Assembly (NCBI GenBank): GCA_023421955.1
Contig: JAEZSE010000037.1
Location: forward strand, 62,001-126,000
Length of the DNA stretch: 64,000 bases
Direction: 5' to 3'
Origin: Bacillota bacterium
GTDB lineage: Bacteria > Bacillota > Clostridia > Christensenellales > UMGS416
Part shown: positions 51,890 to 60,473 of the stretch, one piece after another
How the letters are laid out: every line of letters starts with the position of its first letter
Numbering within the stretch: the stretch's first letter is position 1
Made by a program: the position numbers and the translations under genes
The notes under the pieces: generated by a model
What the model was told of the DNA's origin: nothing
What the model saw: only the letters and a program-made list of their open reading frames with translations
The model's database searches: none

Positions 51890-53446
51890 TTATTCTCTCC
51901 CCTTGTTTCTGAGCGTGCATTTCAGGCCGAACACCTCGGTGAAATACTCGCTCTTGTAACCGAAGGTCCATTCCTCCAGAGTAACGTCGCGGTTTGTATG
52001 GCCGGTGATGATGAGCTCGCTTTCCTTGAGCTTGATATCGATGGCGTCAAACTTCTGCAAATGGCTGCGGTCCAGCGAGTCAGCCAGCCGCAGGATCGCG
52101 GCCAGTTTCGCCGCCCGCAGCTGGTCACCGGGCGAAAGCTCCGCCCACTCGGCGTGGCTCGGGCTGGGCACCGCGCCGCTGTGGTAGCGGGCGATGTTGG
52201 CGACCAGGCGCATCTCGGCTGTAGTCAGGCCGATGATGTCACTGTCCAGCAGCAGGTGGCAGGTGTAGATGTCGTGATATTTGGAGTTCACAAACTTGCC
52301 GATGTCATGCAGGATTGCCGCCGCCTGCAGCAGCCGCCGCTCCCGCCGGGAGAAGCCATGGATCTTCTTCAGGCTGTCAAAGATCAGCAGGCAATGGCGC
52401 TCCACCACCGCGGCGTGGCTCTCATCGGCGCCATAGTGGCGGGCTGTCTCCCACGAGGAGGCGGCAATGCCCTCCTCAAAGCGCTTGTTCCAGTCGTTGG
52501 CATCCTCCGGATCCAACAGCTCATAAAGCATGGAGTCTGCCAGCACCACGCCCGGCGAGAGCACTTCGTCAGAGCCGGTGAACTCGGAGAGTGTCATATA
52601 AATCGCAAGCGAGGGCAGCAGCACCTCGCCCTGCTCCTCCCGAAGGCCATATTTCTGAGCGGCTTGCACTGGCGTGGAGCCCTTCACGCTGTCGTAGAGC
52701 GCCGCCAAATCCCGCCGGGTGATGGCCTGCACGCCGTCACGCTCGGTGGCGCCGGTGAGCCGGGCAATGAGCTCAATCTCCTTGCCGCACACGACAAACC
52801 GCCCCGGCTCAAAGGCCTGCATCTGGTCGCGCAGCAGCCTGGTGAGCGCCGCAAGATACTCCTCGATGATCGCGTAGAACCGGGGCGTGCGTTCGCCGGT
52901 TTCGCCCAGCATCTGCGACAGCTTTAGCGACCCCACGCGGATGTTGCGGGCGAAGATCACCGCGCCATCACGCACGGCGGCGATGCCTACGCTGCCGGTG
53001 CCGATGTGGGCCATCATGAAGGGCTTGGCGAGATCCTGGCCCCGGGCTTGCATGCGGCGCAGCACCTCCTTGAAGATGAGCGCCATCTCCTGCCCGTCTT
53101 CCAGCACCTCCACAACAAGGCCGGTGCGGTTCTTCAATTGATCCAGCACATAGGAGGCGTTGGCCGCCTCACGCAGCGCAGTGGTTGCCATCACGCGGAT
53201 GGCGCCGTCTTCCACGCCGTATTGCCGGGCGGAGGCCTTGAAACCCTCCAGCGCCTTTGCCACCTCCTCGGTGGTCTTGAAGCTCACCTTGCCGTGGGTG
53301 AAGGTTTCATAGCCCAGGTTCACCGGGTATTCCAGATAGTCCAGCTCCACCGGCTCGCCATGGCCGGACTCCGCCACTTCCATCGAAAGCAAGCTGGAGC
53401 CGATGTCGATCACCGCGGCGACCCTTGTTTTGTCTTTATGGGCCAT
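51890..53446 (-). CDS. ppx: Exopolyphosphatase / Ppx-GppA with HD domain
   Basis: A 518-residue phosphatase that trims polyphosphate or (p)ppGpp. An actin-like Ppx/GppA domain (about residues 1-300, VIDIGSSLLSMEV and HIGTGSVGIAAV nucleotide-binding loops) is followed by an HD domain (about 330-518; ILHDIGKFVNSKYHD). GGAGGG precedes the ATG. The first loop has SS where the family usually has SN. ppk1 follows directly. A TATAAT lies 38 bases upstream of the start. Confidence 0.92.
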   Translation of the reverse strand: MAHKDKTRVAAVIDIGSSLLSMEVAESGHGEPVELDYLEYPVNLGYETFTHGKVSFKTTEEVAKALEGFKASARQYGVEDGAIRVMATTALREAANASYVLDQLKNRTGLVVEVLEDGQEMALIFKEVLRRMQARGQDLAKPFMMAHIGTGSVGIAAVRDGAVIFARNIRVGSLKLSQMLGETGERTPRFYAIIEEYLAALTRLLRDQMQAFEPGRFVVCGKEIELIARLTGATERDGVQAITRRDLAALYDSVKGSTPVQAAQKYGLREEQGEVLLPSLAIYMTLSEFTGSDEVLSPGVVLADSMLYELLDPEDANDWNKRFEEGIAASSWETARHYGADESHAAVVERHCLLIFDSLKKIHGFSRRERRLLQAAAILHDIGKFVNSKYHDIYTCHLLLDSDIIGLTTAEMRLVANIARYHSGAVPSPSHAEWAELSPGDQLRAAKLAAILRLADSLDRSHLQKFDAIDIKLKESELIITGHTNRDVTLEEWTFGYKSEYFTEVFGLKCTLRNKGRE

Positions 53447-53483
53447 GCAGGACCCTCCGTTTCAAAGTGTTTGCCTTCCTTTA

Positions 53484-53489
53484 TTATAT
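53484..53489 (-). promoter_or_regulatory. -10 element of the ppx-ppk operon
   Basis: TATAAT on the minus strand. No strong -35 at 16-18 bases. Confidence 0.45.
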
Positions 53490-53559
53490 ACCATGGAATT
53501 TGGGCCAACTAACAGAAAAGGGATGGATTGACAAGAATTAACATGATGAGTCCTCACCC

Positions 53560-53720
53560 TTTCCCCACAACCATGCACTCACCCCCCGGCCCCCTCTCCC
53601 ATCTTCAGACACCCTCTCCCCTTACCCCTCCCCCATTACTGGGGGAGGGGTATATTAGTGTGGGGGCTTGCGCCCCCAATCCCCCGGTCCATATTACGCG
53701 ATGTTCTCCACCAAGTTTAG
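53560..53720. repeat. G/C-run hairpin-rich intergenic block
   Basis: Runs of C and G with perfect hairpins CCCCTCCCCC/GGGGGAGGGG (53625-53650) and GGGGGC/GCCCCC (53662-53677). Same character as 61-300. No gene is supported in 53447-53816. Confidence 0.5.
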
Positions 53721-53759
53721 CAAGTATCGGGGGGCCGGGGGTTAAGGCTGCCTTACAGC

Positions 53760-53788
53760 TTCCCATCCGCCCAATTTAGCTCTATAAT
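53760..53788 (+). promoter_or_regulatory. Promoter of the three-paralog cluster
   Basis: -35 TTCCCA (53760-53765), 17-base spacer, -10 TATAAT (53783-53788). Confidence 0.55.
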
Positions 53789-53816
53789 GCATTTATTCCA
53801 TCATACGGGAGCCACT

Positions 53817-54362
53817 ATGGAGCCGCTGGAGTTCAAGCCAAAGCATTCCTACCGATTCTGGTTACTGGTTTGCTGGTTATGCTCTTGGTTTTTCTACCGA
53901 ACCATCCTTGCCAACCGCAGGTATCTGGAAGACCCTTCCTCTCTGCTTCATAACCTGATCATGCTGGCATTTATAGCTGCATTAACCGCGTTTCTGTTCA
54001 GACTCATGGTGAAACGTGTGACCATTGATGAGCGGATTGTCATTGAACACTACCTGGCCAAACCAATCGAGCTGGAGCCTGAAGACTTCCTTACCATCTC
54101 AGGCAGTGTGATCCATTTGAAGGGCTATACCATTGACACCACACAATACCGCAACGGCAAATAGCTGCTCCGAGCATTTGAAAAGCGGATTGCCGCTGGC
54201 CTGCTTCCTTCGGGCGGCGAAGCGCCAGAGGAGCCACAGGAGGAAGACGATGGCTGGCGTGGGCGCTTGTTCCGCTGGCTTTACTGGCTGCCGCTGTTGA
54301 TCTATATCGCGGCATCCCTTTTGCTTGGGAATATCAAAGGCATTCAGCTGCGGCGTATATAG
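53817..54362 (+). pseudogene. Membrane protein interrupted by an in-frame amber codon
   Basis: Reads 115 codons from the ATG at 53817 (GGGAG upstream) to TAG at 54162-54164, then stays open in the same frame for 65 more codons to TAG at 54360. The two parts together give the same layout as the gene at 55171: two N-terminal helices, a PH-like beta domain and C-terminal helix pair. A gap-free alignment of GYTIDTTQYRNGK-stop-LL with GYTLNLEEYENKQELWAVF there puts the stop opposite Glu. Either a recent nonsense mutation or a readthrough gene. No recoding machinery is visible. Confidence 0.75.
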
Positions 54363-54490
54363 ATACAGTGGCTTTACTGCTTCTTTCGGCTTGGTGCCTT
54401 GGGTGCCTTTGGTTTGAAGGCAAACAGGAGCGCAATATATGAGCAATCCGTGCTCTGCCAACAAGCCTTAAGTTTGAAAGGGAGGTGTGT

Positions 54491-55141
54491 ATGGAAGACA
54501 AGTCCGAAGCAGCAGTCTTCAAGCCCCGGTATTCCATCGGCCACTGGCTGCAACTGGCCCACACACCGGCAATGATGGTGATACTGTTGGTCATTGACGG
54601 GAGCTTTGACCGCATGGACCAGGATTACTGGCAGGCCGCGTCACCGGCAGTATTCCTGACATATGGGCTGCTCGCCATGCTGTGGGTGCTTGAGATACTG
54701 ATCTTTCTTGCCGACGGACACATCAAGTCAATCCTGATCAATGAAACAGGCTTTGAGCTTGTCAGGCCGTTGGGCAGAAAAATCCGCGCCGATGCATCAC
54801 AGGTAGCATGGATGGATGACCGGTTGAGGCTTGGGTATCGCACCTTTGTAATGTCTCATGTGCGCAACACTGGTGATCTGGTGAATCTGCTGCCAGCAGA
54901 CTCGCAGCAAGAAATGCCGGAAGACCAGAGTTGGTTCCGGCGGCTAGAGGCCAGCCGGTGGTACAACGGCATTGTCATCCTCGTGGTGCTGGTGATCGCC
55001 GGCATCATACTGGTATGGGGAATCCTGAAGCTCAATGGGGCATTCGACAATCCGCCGGAGATCGGTCTTCGGGAGTTGGACTGGTTTCTTGCACTGATCG
55101 ACTGCATGGGTCTTATCTACTTGATCAAACTGCTGGTGTAA
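54491..55141 (+). CDS. Membrane protein, paralog cluster member 2
   Basis: A 216-residue protein of unknown function. Two N-terminal helices (about residues 25-45 and 58-78), a soluble PH-like region (about 80-155) and two C-terminal helices (about 160-185 and 195-215). The layout is the same as in its neighbours and the residues are more diverged. GGGAGG precedes the ATG at 54491. Confidence 0.75.
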   Translation: MEDKSEAAVFKPRYSIGHWLQLAHTPAMMVILLVIDGSFDRMDQDYWQAASPAVFLTYGLLAMLWVLEILIFLADGHIKSILINETGFELVRPLGRKIRADASQVAWMDDRLRLGYRTFVMSHVRNTGDLVNLLPADSQQEMPEDQSWFRRLEASRWYNGIVILVVLVIAGIILVWGILKLNGAFDNPPEIGLRELDWFLALIDCMGLIYLIKLLV

Positions 55142-55170
55142 CCTTCAAAATGACATAAGAGGGTGAAAAA

Positions 55171-55788
55171 ATGGAACCAATTGTCTTGCCTTTGAAGGTA
55201 AAATCGGAAAACTTCCTGATCATAATCTTTTGGCTTTTCATGATGGTGGTTATGTTGGTTATCGTGTGCATGGAACTAGGCTCAGAAGATTCACCGTTAT
55301 TTCCATTTTCAATGCTTTGGGCTGCGCTGGTTAACTTATGGAATCTGCTGCCGCCGTTGCTTTTCAAGAATATCCGGTTTGACCGTGATGGCATCGTGCT
55401 GGAACGCCGCTGGCTGAAGCCGTGGAAACTTCTCTACACCTCCCTACAATACATAAGGGGGGATTTATTGGTCTTCAACGGCTACACGTTAAATCTGGAA
55501 GAATATGAAAACAAGCAAGAGCTCTGGGCAGTATTTCAACAGTACGCTGATACCGGCTTGCTTTCATTGCAAAACAACGAAATGAACAAGAAAAAGAAGC
55601 GAGATCTGATTGTATCTGGAGTTGTCCTGCTTCTCGCGATTTTAACACTAGTTATATATTTCATTTTTAGGGGACATGACAGGCAGTTGGCGCACATTTA
55701 TGCTACTGCTTTTATTGTCGTTCACATGGTATACCTCGTGGCAACATCATTGATCCAGTGGCAAAGACGAGTCCGGCAATTTCAATAA
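55171..55788 (+). CDS. Membrane protein, paralog cluster member 3
   Basis: A 205-residue protein. N-terminal helix pair (about residues 14-60), a PH-like region (about 65-135, with GYTLNLEEYENKQELWAVFQ), and a C-terminal helix pair (about 145-195). It aligns with the amber-interrupted gene over the soluble domain. GAGGG precedes the ATG. A terminator follows. No named family recognised. Confidence 0.78.
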   Translation: MEPIVLPLKVKSENFLIIIFWLFMMVVMLVIVCMELGSEDSPLFPFSMLWAALVNLWNLLPPLLFKNIRFDRDGIVLERRWLKPWKLLYTSLQYIRGDLLVFNGYTLNLEEYENKQELWAVFQQYADTGLLSLQNNEMNKKKKRDLIVSGVVLLLAILTLVIYFIFRGHDRQLAHIYATAFIVVHMVYLVATSLIQWQRRVRQFQ

Positions 55789-55803
55789 CCCGGCACCAAA
55801 CGG

Positions 55804-55837
55804 AAACCCGCCCGGCAAAGCGCACAGGCGGGTTTTT
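55804..55837 (+). terminator. Terminator between convergent genes
   Basis: AAACCCGCC / GGCGGGTTT stem with 14-nt loop and T5 on the plus strand; the A-run at its start lets it work in both directions. Confidence 0.85.
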
Positions 55838-55869
55838 GTTTCTTCTCGGGCCACTCGACCGAAGGCCGA

Positions 55870-56418
55870 TTAGTAGTTCTCTGCCTTGATCTCGAAATAC
55901 GCCCTGGGATGGGCGCACACCGGGCAGACATTGGGTGCTTCCTTGCCCACATGCAGATGGCCGCAGTTGCGGCACACCCACACGGGCTCGCAGCAGTCGC
56001 AATCCACGCTGAACACGGTGTTGTTCTTGATGTTGTCCGCAAGGGTCTGATAACGCTCCTCGTGGCTGAGCTCGATGGCGGCCACGCCCTCCATCATCTT
56101 GGCGATCTCCGGGAAGCCCTCCTCACGGGCGGTCTCGGCGAAGCCCTTATACATCTCCGTCCACTCATAGTGCTCGCCGGCGATGCAGTCCTGCAGGTTG
56201 GTGGCCGTGTTGGGCATGCCGCCGTGCAGCAGCTTGAACCACAGCTTGGCGTGCTCCCGCTCGTTGCCGGCGGTCTCCTCAAAGATCGCCGCCATCTGCT
56301 CATAGCCCTCCTTACGGGCCTGGGAAGCGTAGAACGTATACTTGTTTCTGGCCTGGGATTCCCCTGCGAACGCCGCCAGCAGGTTGGCCTCGGTCTTGGT
56401 TCCCTTCAAATCCTTCAT
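55870..56418 (-). CDS. rbr: Rubrerythrin
   Basis: A 182-residue non-heme diiron peroxidase that protects anaerobes from hydrogen peroxide. The ferritin-like domain carries EXXH-type diiron ligands (NEREHAKLWF and ELSHEERY); the C-terminal rubredoxin domain has CRNCGHLHVG and CPVCAHP for the FeS4 centre. GGGAG precedes the ATG at 56418. It is probably transcribed with the ACT-like gene upstream. Typical of strict anaerobes. Confidence 0.95.
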   Translation of the reverse strand: MKDLKGTKTEANLLAAFAGESQARNKYTFYASQARKEGYEQMAAIFEETAGNEREHAKLWFKLLHGGMPNTATNLQDCIAGEHYEWTEMYKGFAETAREEGFPEIAKMMEGVAAIELSHEERYQTLADNIKNNTVFSVDCDCCEPVWVCRNCGHLHVGKEAPNVCPVCAHPRAYFEIKAENY

Positions 56419-56490
56419 CAATCATTCTCCCTTCGCATGTATTTGAAAGCGCGGGCCGGTTGGCCCCCGCGTTTCATCGGGTACTATTGG

Positions 56491-56742
56491 TTATTCCAGC
56501 GTGATGTGCTTGGCGTTTACGCCGTCCACGCCGTTCAGGCCGTCCAGTAAATCCTTCACGTCATGATCGGAGCCGCTCACCTGCAAAATGATCAGGCCCT
56601 CGTTGCTGCAGGCATCCCCGGTGCCGTCATGCAGACCAATGCGGGCTTTGATCTGGCAGCCGTTCTCCGTGAGCACATGCTGCACCTTTACGGCGTTGTC
56701 ACTGCGGCCTTTCAATGTCATCGCGATGATGTTGTGGCTCAT
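56491..56742 (-). CDS. Small ACT-like (TM1266-type) protein
   Basis: An 83-residue protein with the beta-alpha-beta pattern of an ACT-like fold. QIKARIGLHDGTGDACSNEG and LLDGLNGVDGVNAKHITL resemble the iron-only hydrogenase system regulator family (TM1266). GGAGGG precedes the ATG. The promoter at 56794 and a Crp/Fnr-type site lie upstream, rubrerythrin downstream. A redox-linked regulatory or metabolite-sensing role is inferred. No hydrogenase gene is in the window. Confidence 0.75.
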   Translation of the reverse strand: MSHNIIAMTLKGRSDNAVKVQHVLTENGCQIKARIGLHDGTGDACSNEGLIILQVSGSDHDVKDLLDGLNGVDGVNAKHITLE

Positions 56743-56793
56743 GTGCGCCCTCCTTGCGGCATTGCCGCTGTTTCGCCAATCCGGCGTATGAAA

Positions 56794-56822
56794 ATGATAC
56801 ACTGCCGCAAACCCACCGTCAA
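56794..56822 (-). promoter_or_regulatory. Promoter of the ACT-like/rubrerythrin unit
   Basis: Minus strand: -35 TTGACG (56817-56822), 17-base spacer, -10 TATCAT (56794-56799). Confidence 0.65.
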
Positions 56823-56881
56823 GGGGATGTTTGGAAATCCTGTCAACCATAATACAACATATAGTATCAACCGATTAATAA

Positions 56882-57011
56882 GGTAACAACATATTGTAAC
56901 CATTGGATGCAATCCGTTGTTACCAACGTGACATACTTTACCACCAAAGCGTCGGGCGGGCTGTGATTGCGATCACACACCCATCGTCAACATCAGATTA
57001 TCAGTAACAAC
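56882..57011. repeat. Three GTAACAAC motifs in the upstream region
   Basis: GTAACAAC at 56883-56890 and 57004-57011 and its inverse GTTGTTAC at 56916-56923. The first two face each other as a 9-bp inverted repeat (GGTAACAAC / GTTGTTACC) around a smaller GGATGCAATCC palindrome. Possibly operator sites for an unknown regulator. Confidence 0.45.
56962..56977. promoter_or_regulatory. Crp/Fnr-type binding site
   Basis: TGTGATTGCGATCACA fits TGTGA-N6-TCACA exactly. It lies about 175 bp upstream of the predicted start of the ACT-like/rubrerythrin transcript and downstream of the convergent-free GNAT gene. Confidence 0.5.
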
Positions 57012-57024
57012 AGGCGTCATGTGA

Positions 57025-57474
57025 TCATAACCATCGCACAAACCCGGTTTTGTCTGCCCGGTTGTAGCCGCAGCGCTCATAAAGCCTGAGCGTGCTGTCC
57101 AGCTTGGAGCCGGTCATCAGCATGATCTTGTAGCAACCGCTCTCTTTGGCGATCTGCGCAGCCCGGTCCATCAGCGCAGAGGCAATGCCCCTGCCCCGGT
57201 GATCCCGGTGGGTGACCACATTTTCGACGATGGCATAGGGCCGCATGTTGTGTGTGAGGTTTTCCACAATCACCAGAGTGACCGAGGCCGCCACCGCGCC
57301 GCCCAGCCCGCCCACCAGCAGGTGGTAGCGAGAGTCAGCATGGAAGCGGGCAAGCATCTCCAGCCAGCGGGCCATATCTTGCGGCTCCTCCGGCGGGTGC
57401 GCGGTGAGGTGGTGCTGGTAAAGCTCCAGCAGTGCTTCGGCGTCGCGGGGTTCGGCCTTGCGGATGGTCAGCAT
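57025..57474 (-). CDS. GNAT-family N-acetyltransferase
   Basis: A 149-residue acetyltransferase. The acetyl-CoA loop is HRGRGIASALMDRAA and the C-terminus has LDSTLRLYERCGYN, the standard motif B. GGGGGA precedes the ATG. It starts 43 bases after the AT-rich HEPN-like gene's stop. Substrate unknown. Confidence 0.9.
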   Translation of the reverse strand: MLTIRKAEPRDAEALLELYQHHLTAHPPEEPQDMARWLEMLARFHADSRYHLLVGGLGGAVAASVTLVIVENLTHNMRPYAIVENVVTHRDHRGRGIASALMDRAAQIAKESGCYKIMLMTGSKLDSTLRLYERCGYNRADKTGFVRWL

Positions 57475-57516
57475 CTTTCCCCCAAAAGAAATAATTCCGA
57501 CACGTGATGATATCCA

Positions 57517-58362
57517 TTACAATGCAGTGCTACGCATCTTGTCCTCTATCACAATTCTTGATAATAACTTCATTATAAAAACATCTTCAACTATATCACT
57601 AAAATCAACTCCATAGTCAAAAAGCTTTACTTGATCCCGACCATGTGCAATTCCGCATCTATTCTCATTATATAAGTACCTTTCGATCTCTCCATCTGGG
57701 ATTTTTAAACTCAGTTTTGCTAACCTTGCGATCGCTTTCTTTTTGTATACCGAAAAGACATTGATGCACTTTTCGCTTGTAAAGTCATTTGCTTTTCTAT
57801 ACCCCAAGAAGCCAAATTTATATTCAGTTATCCGACTTATATTTTTGGATATCCAAGCTTTTCCATTACTATTTGTGGCACTTTCAATAATCCTATAATA
57901 ATGCAAATATTCTGAAAAGGGATCAAGCTGGCGTAATGCTGATGAATAGAGGCTAATCTCCTTGCTTACAGTAGAATATCTTCCACTATAATTGATATTC
58001 TTAGAAGTGAAGAATGCGGGATATCGAAACAGTATTACTCCGTAACCATACTTGATATCAAAAATCACCTCATAAGCATGATTAAGTAGATTGTTCTGAT
58101 CGGAGTAGCTTCTAAATATCGGCTTAAATAAAGGAGTGTGGCCTTGATACAAGGATACAGGAATTTCATGTTCATAGGCTAAACAATTTGAGATGAATGT
58201 TACATACTCTAGAGATAAAGGCGTTTTAGTCAATGGTATAAGAACAACAGAATAAGTTGGATGTATCTGATTAAGTGCGACTATTGAATCAATTGTCACA
58301 TCACCAATACAGTCCGATGAAAGACCGACTAGGTCTATGTAAAACATCTTAGTTTTTTTCAT
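57517..58362 (-). CDS. AT-rich gene with HEPN-like C-terminus
   Basis: A protein of about 281 residues, very AT-rich DNA compared with both neighbours. The N-terminal 130 residues are unrecognised. Near the C-terminus NRCGIAHGRD gives the R-x4-H pattern of HEPN domains, flanked by long helices; similar arrangements occur in MauJ- or ApeA-like proteins, some of them anti-phage. The start is unclear: TTG at 58380 or ATG at 58362 or 58347, none with a good ribosome site. Probably horizontally acquired; defence role is a hypothesis. Confidence 0.65.
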   Translation of the reverse strand: MKKTKMFYIDLVGLSSDCIGDVTIDSIVALNQIHPTYSVVLIPLTKTPLSLEYVTFISNCLAYEHEIPVSLYQGHTPLFKPIFRSYSDQNNLLNHAYEVIFDIKYGYGVILFRYPAFFTSKNINYSGRYSTVSKEISLYSSALRQLDPFSEYLHYYRIIESATNSNGKAWISKNISRITEYKFGFLGYRKANDFTSEKCINVFSVYKKKAIARLAKLSLKIPDGEIERYLYNENRCGIAHGRDQVKLFDYGVDFSDIVEDVFIMKLLSRIVIEDKMRSTAL

Positions 58363-58446
58363 TCTCAATTCATAATACAATTCTACAACAAAATCAATAC
58401 CATATTTCAGCTATCGGCATAAAGGATCAGATATAATATTAATCAA

Positions 58447-59280
58447 CTATTTAGGTTCAGCTTGCTTAATCATATCCGATACCGCCACATCAGGATGGCG
58501 GTAATGATAACCAGCCTGGCCGATGCCGGTGGTGATGGCCCCGTTCGGGCACCAGTTGTAACAGGCCAGGCAGGTTTCACAATGATGGAGCCAAACAGGT
58601 GTGCGGTTCTCCATGCGAATGTTGGCCATCGGGCACACTTTTGCGCAAAGCCCGCAGCCGGTGCAGTTTTGGCTTGCGGAGAAAGTCTTGTCCAGCATGG
58701 CGATCATTTGATCGATATGTGTGCCCGGCTTGGCGCCGGAACGCTCCTCCAGGTTTTTCTGATACGCCCGGTGAAACACAGCCAACATGAGCGAGAAAAC
58801 TCCTTCAATCAGTGGGTTGGCTATGAACATGCCTTTCCGCCTGCATGCGGTGTTTTTAACGATCCCCCTGACCCTTGTGGCGCATTGAGTGTAGATCCGG
58901 CCGCGCTTTTCACCGGGCTTGTGAAAGGCGTTTTGGGGCATGTGCACGCCATAGCCGGCGGCAAGCGCCCCGCCACGGCTTTTGAGGATGGACCGAAGCT
59001 CCCGCAACGAGCTGCCCGCCGCACCACCATAGTTGCTCACAGCGAAGATGTATTTCCCCCCGATGCCCATCAAGCTACCGGCATACCGCTTGATAACCGG
59101 CGGCAGGCCGCCGTAATACACTGGAAACACAATGCCGATCACATCGGCTTCAGGCTCGGTGCGATGCTCCGCCAGCGCCCTCGTGACAGGCGTGAGGGCT
59201 ACCCCTGTTGCCTGGGCAAGCCCCCTGGCAATGGCAAAGGAATTCCCAGTGCCGGAGAAATAGAAGATTTCAGTTGCCAT
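58447..59280 (-). CDS. EFR1-family flavodoxin/ferredoxin protein
   Basis: A 277-residue electron-transfer protein. The N-terminal flavodoxin domain (about residues 1-165) starts with IFYFSGTGNSFAIARGLA, the FMN loop, and a C-terminal domain has two 4Fe-4S motifs, CTGCGLCAKVCP and CETCLACYNWCPNG. Such EFR1 proteins are common in anaerobes and supply electrons to unknown partners. GGGGGA precedes the ATG at 59280. Confidence 0.92.
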   Translation of the reverse strand: MATEIFYFSGTGNSFAIARGLAQATGVALTPVTRALAEHRTEPEADVIGIVFPVYYGGLPPVIKRYAGSLMGIGGKYIFAVSNYGGAAGSSLRELRSILKSRGGALAAGYGVHMPQNAFHKPGEKRGRIYTQCATRVRGIVKNTACRRKGMFIANPLIEGVFSLMLAVFHRAYQKNLEERSGAKPGTHIDQMIAMLDKTFSASQNCTGCGLCAKVCPMANIRMENRTPVWLHHCETCLACYNWCPNGAITTGIGQAGYHYRHPDVAVSDMIKQAEPK

Positions 59281-59364
59281 CCGATCCCCCATTCTTTGCA
59301 TCCATACCACAGTAGACAACAATAGAATACCATATCCTCACCCATATGTCATAAGTGCCCTACG

Positions 59365-59393
59365 TTGACGGGCATCAAAATCAAGCATATCAT
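59365..59393 (+). promoter_or_regulatory. pta promoter
   Basis: -35 TTGACG (59365-59370), 17-base spacer, -10 TATCAT (59388-59393). Confidence 0.7.
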
Positions 59394-59435
59394 GAATGTA
59401 AAGATACATACTGCTACACGAAAGAGGTTGTATCC

Positions 59436-60410
59436 ATGTTGGAAAACATGATCGCCTTTCTGAAAGCCAACAGCCGCGTGATCGCCTTCCCGGAGGGGAA
59501 AGACCCCCGGATCCTTGAGGCCACCGCCCGGCTGCACCGGGAAGGCATCCTTGCGCCGCTGCTGGTGGGCAGCCGGCTGGAAATTGAGGCGGAGGCCACC
59601 AGGCTAGGCGTTTCCGTGGACGGCATTGAGATCATTGATCCGGCCAGTTCTGACCGGGCCGATGAGATGCTACGGATGATGGTGGAGCTGCGCCGGGGCA
59701 AGATGGACGAGGCGGCCTGCGCCGAGGCGCTGCGCCACAGCAACTATTTCGCCACGATGCTGGTGGTGATGGGCCTGGCCGACGGCCTGCTGGGGGGCGC
59801 CACCTATTCCACGGCGGACACCGTGCGCCCGGCGTTGCAGCTGGTGAAGACCAGGCCGGGCAGCAGCATTGTGTCCAGCAGCTTCATTCTGCACCGGCAT
59901 TCCGCTGAAGGCCGCGACGAGCTCTATGCCATGGCGGATTGCGCGATCAACCTGGACCCCACCGCCGACGAGCTGGCGGAAATCGCCGTGGAGACGGCGC
60001 GGACTGCCCGGGTGTTTGGCATCGATGCCAAAGTGGCACTGCTCTCCTACAGCACACTGGGCTCCGGCAAGGGCCAGAGTGTGGACAAGGTGCGGCATGC
60101 CACAGAGAAACTGAAGGCGATGGATCTGGATTTTCCGGTGGAAGGTGAGCTGCAGTTTGACGCGGCCTTTGCCCCGGAGGTGGCCGCGACCAAGGCCCCC
60201 GGCTCCGCCGTAGCTGGACAGGCCAACACCTTCCTCTTTCCTGATCTCAACGCCGGCAACATCGGCTACAAGATCGCCCAACGGCTGGGTGGGTTTACCG
60301 CATTGGGCCCCATCTTGCAGGGCCTGAACGCGCCGATCAATGACCTTTCGCGGGGGTGTGTGGCGGAGGAAGTTTATCAGATGGCAATCATCACTGCGGC
60401 GATGAAGTAA
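59436..60410 (+). CDS. pta: Phosphate acetyltransferase
   Basis: A 324-residue enzyme converting acetyl-CoA and phosphate to acetyl phosphate, the first step of acetate formation with ATP gain. The stretch GLADGLLGGATYSTADTVRP and the C-terminal TALGPILQGLNAPINDLSRG are family hallmarks. GAGG stands 8 bases before the ATG at 59436. Acetate kinase is not in the window. A strong terminator follows. Confidence 0.96.
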   Translation: MLENMIAFLKANSRVIAFPEGKDPRILEATARLHREGILAPLLVGSRLEIEAEATRLGVSVDGIEIIDPASSDRADEMLRMMVELRRGKMDEAACAEALRHSNYFATMLVVMGLADGLLGGATYSTADTVRPALQLVKTRPGSSIVSSSFILHRHSAEGRDELYAMADCAINLDPTADELAEIAVETARTARVFGIDAKVALLSYSTLGSGKGQSVDKVRHATEKLKAMDLDFPVEGELQFDAAFAPEVAATKAPGSAVAGQANTFLFPDLNAGNIGYKIAQRLGGFTALGPILQGLNAPINDLSRGCVAEEVYQMAIITAAMK

Positions 60411-60427
60411 AGACTGGCGAGAACGCA

Positions 60428-60462
60428 AGAGCCTGCCGGACCCGGTCCGGCAGGCTCTTTTT
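60428..60462 (+). terminator. pta intrinsic terminator
   Basis: 15-bp perfect arms AGAGCCTGCCGGACC / GGTCCGGCAGGCTCT with one base between, then T5. The A-rich left flank is short, so mainly plus-strand. Confidence 0.9.
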
Positions 60463-60473
60463 GTGTGCTCTGG

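Noticed and set aside
51263..52927. 554-codon frame antisense to ppk1 and ppx
   Set aside because: Spans the junction of two certain genes on the other strand.
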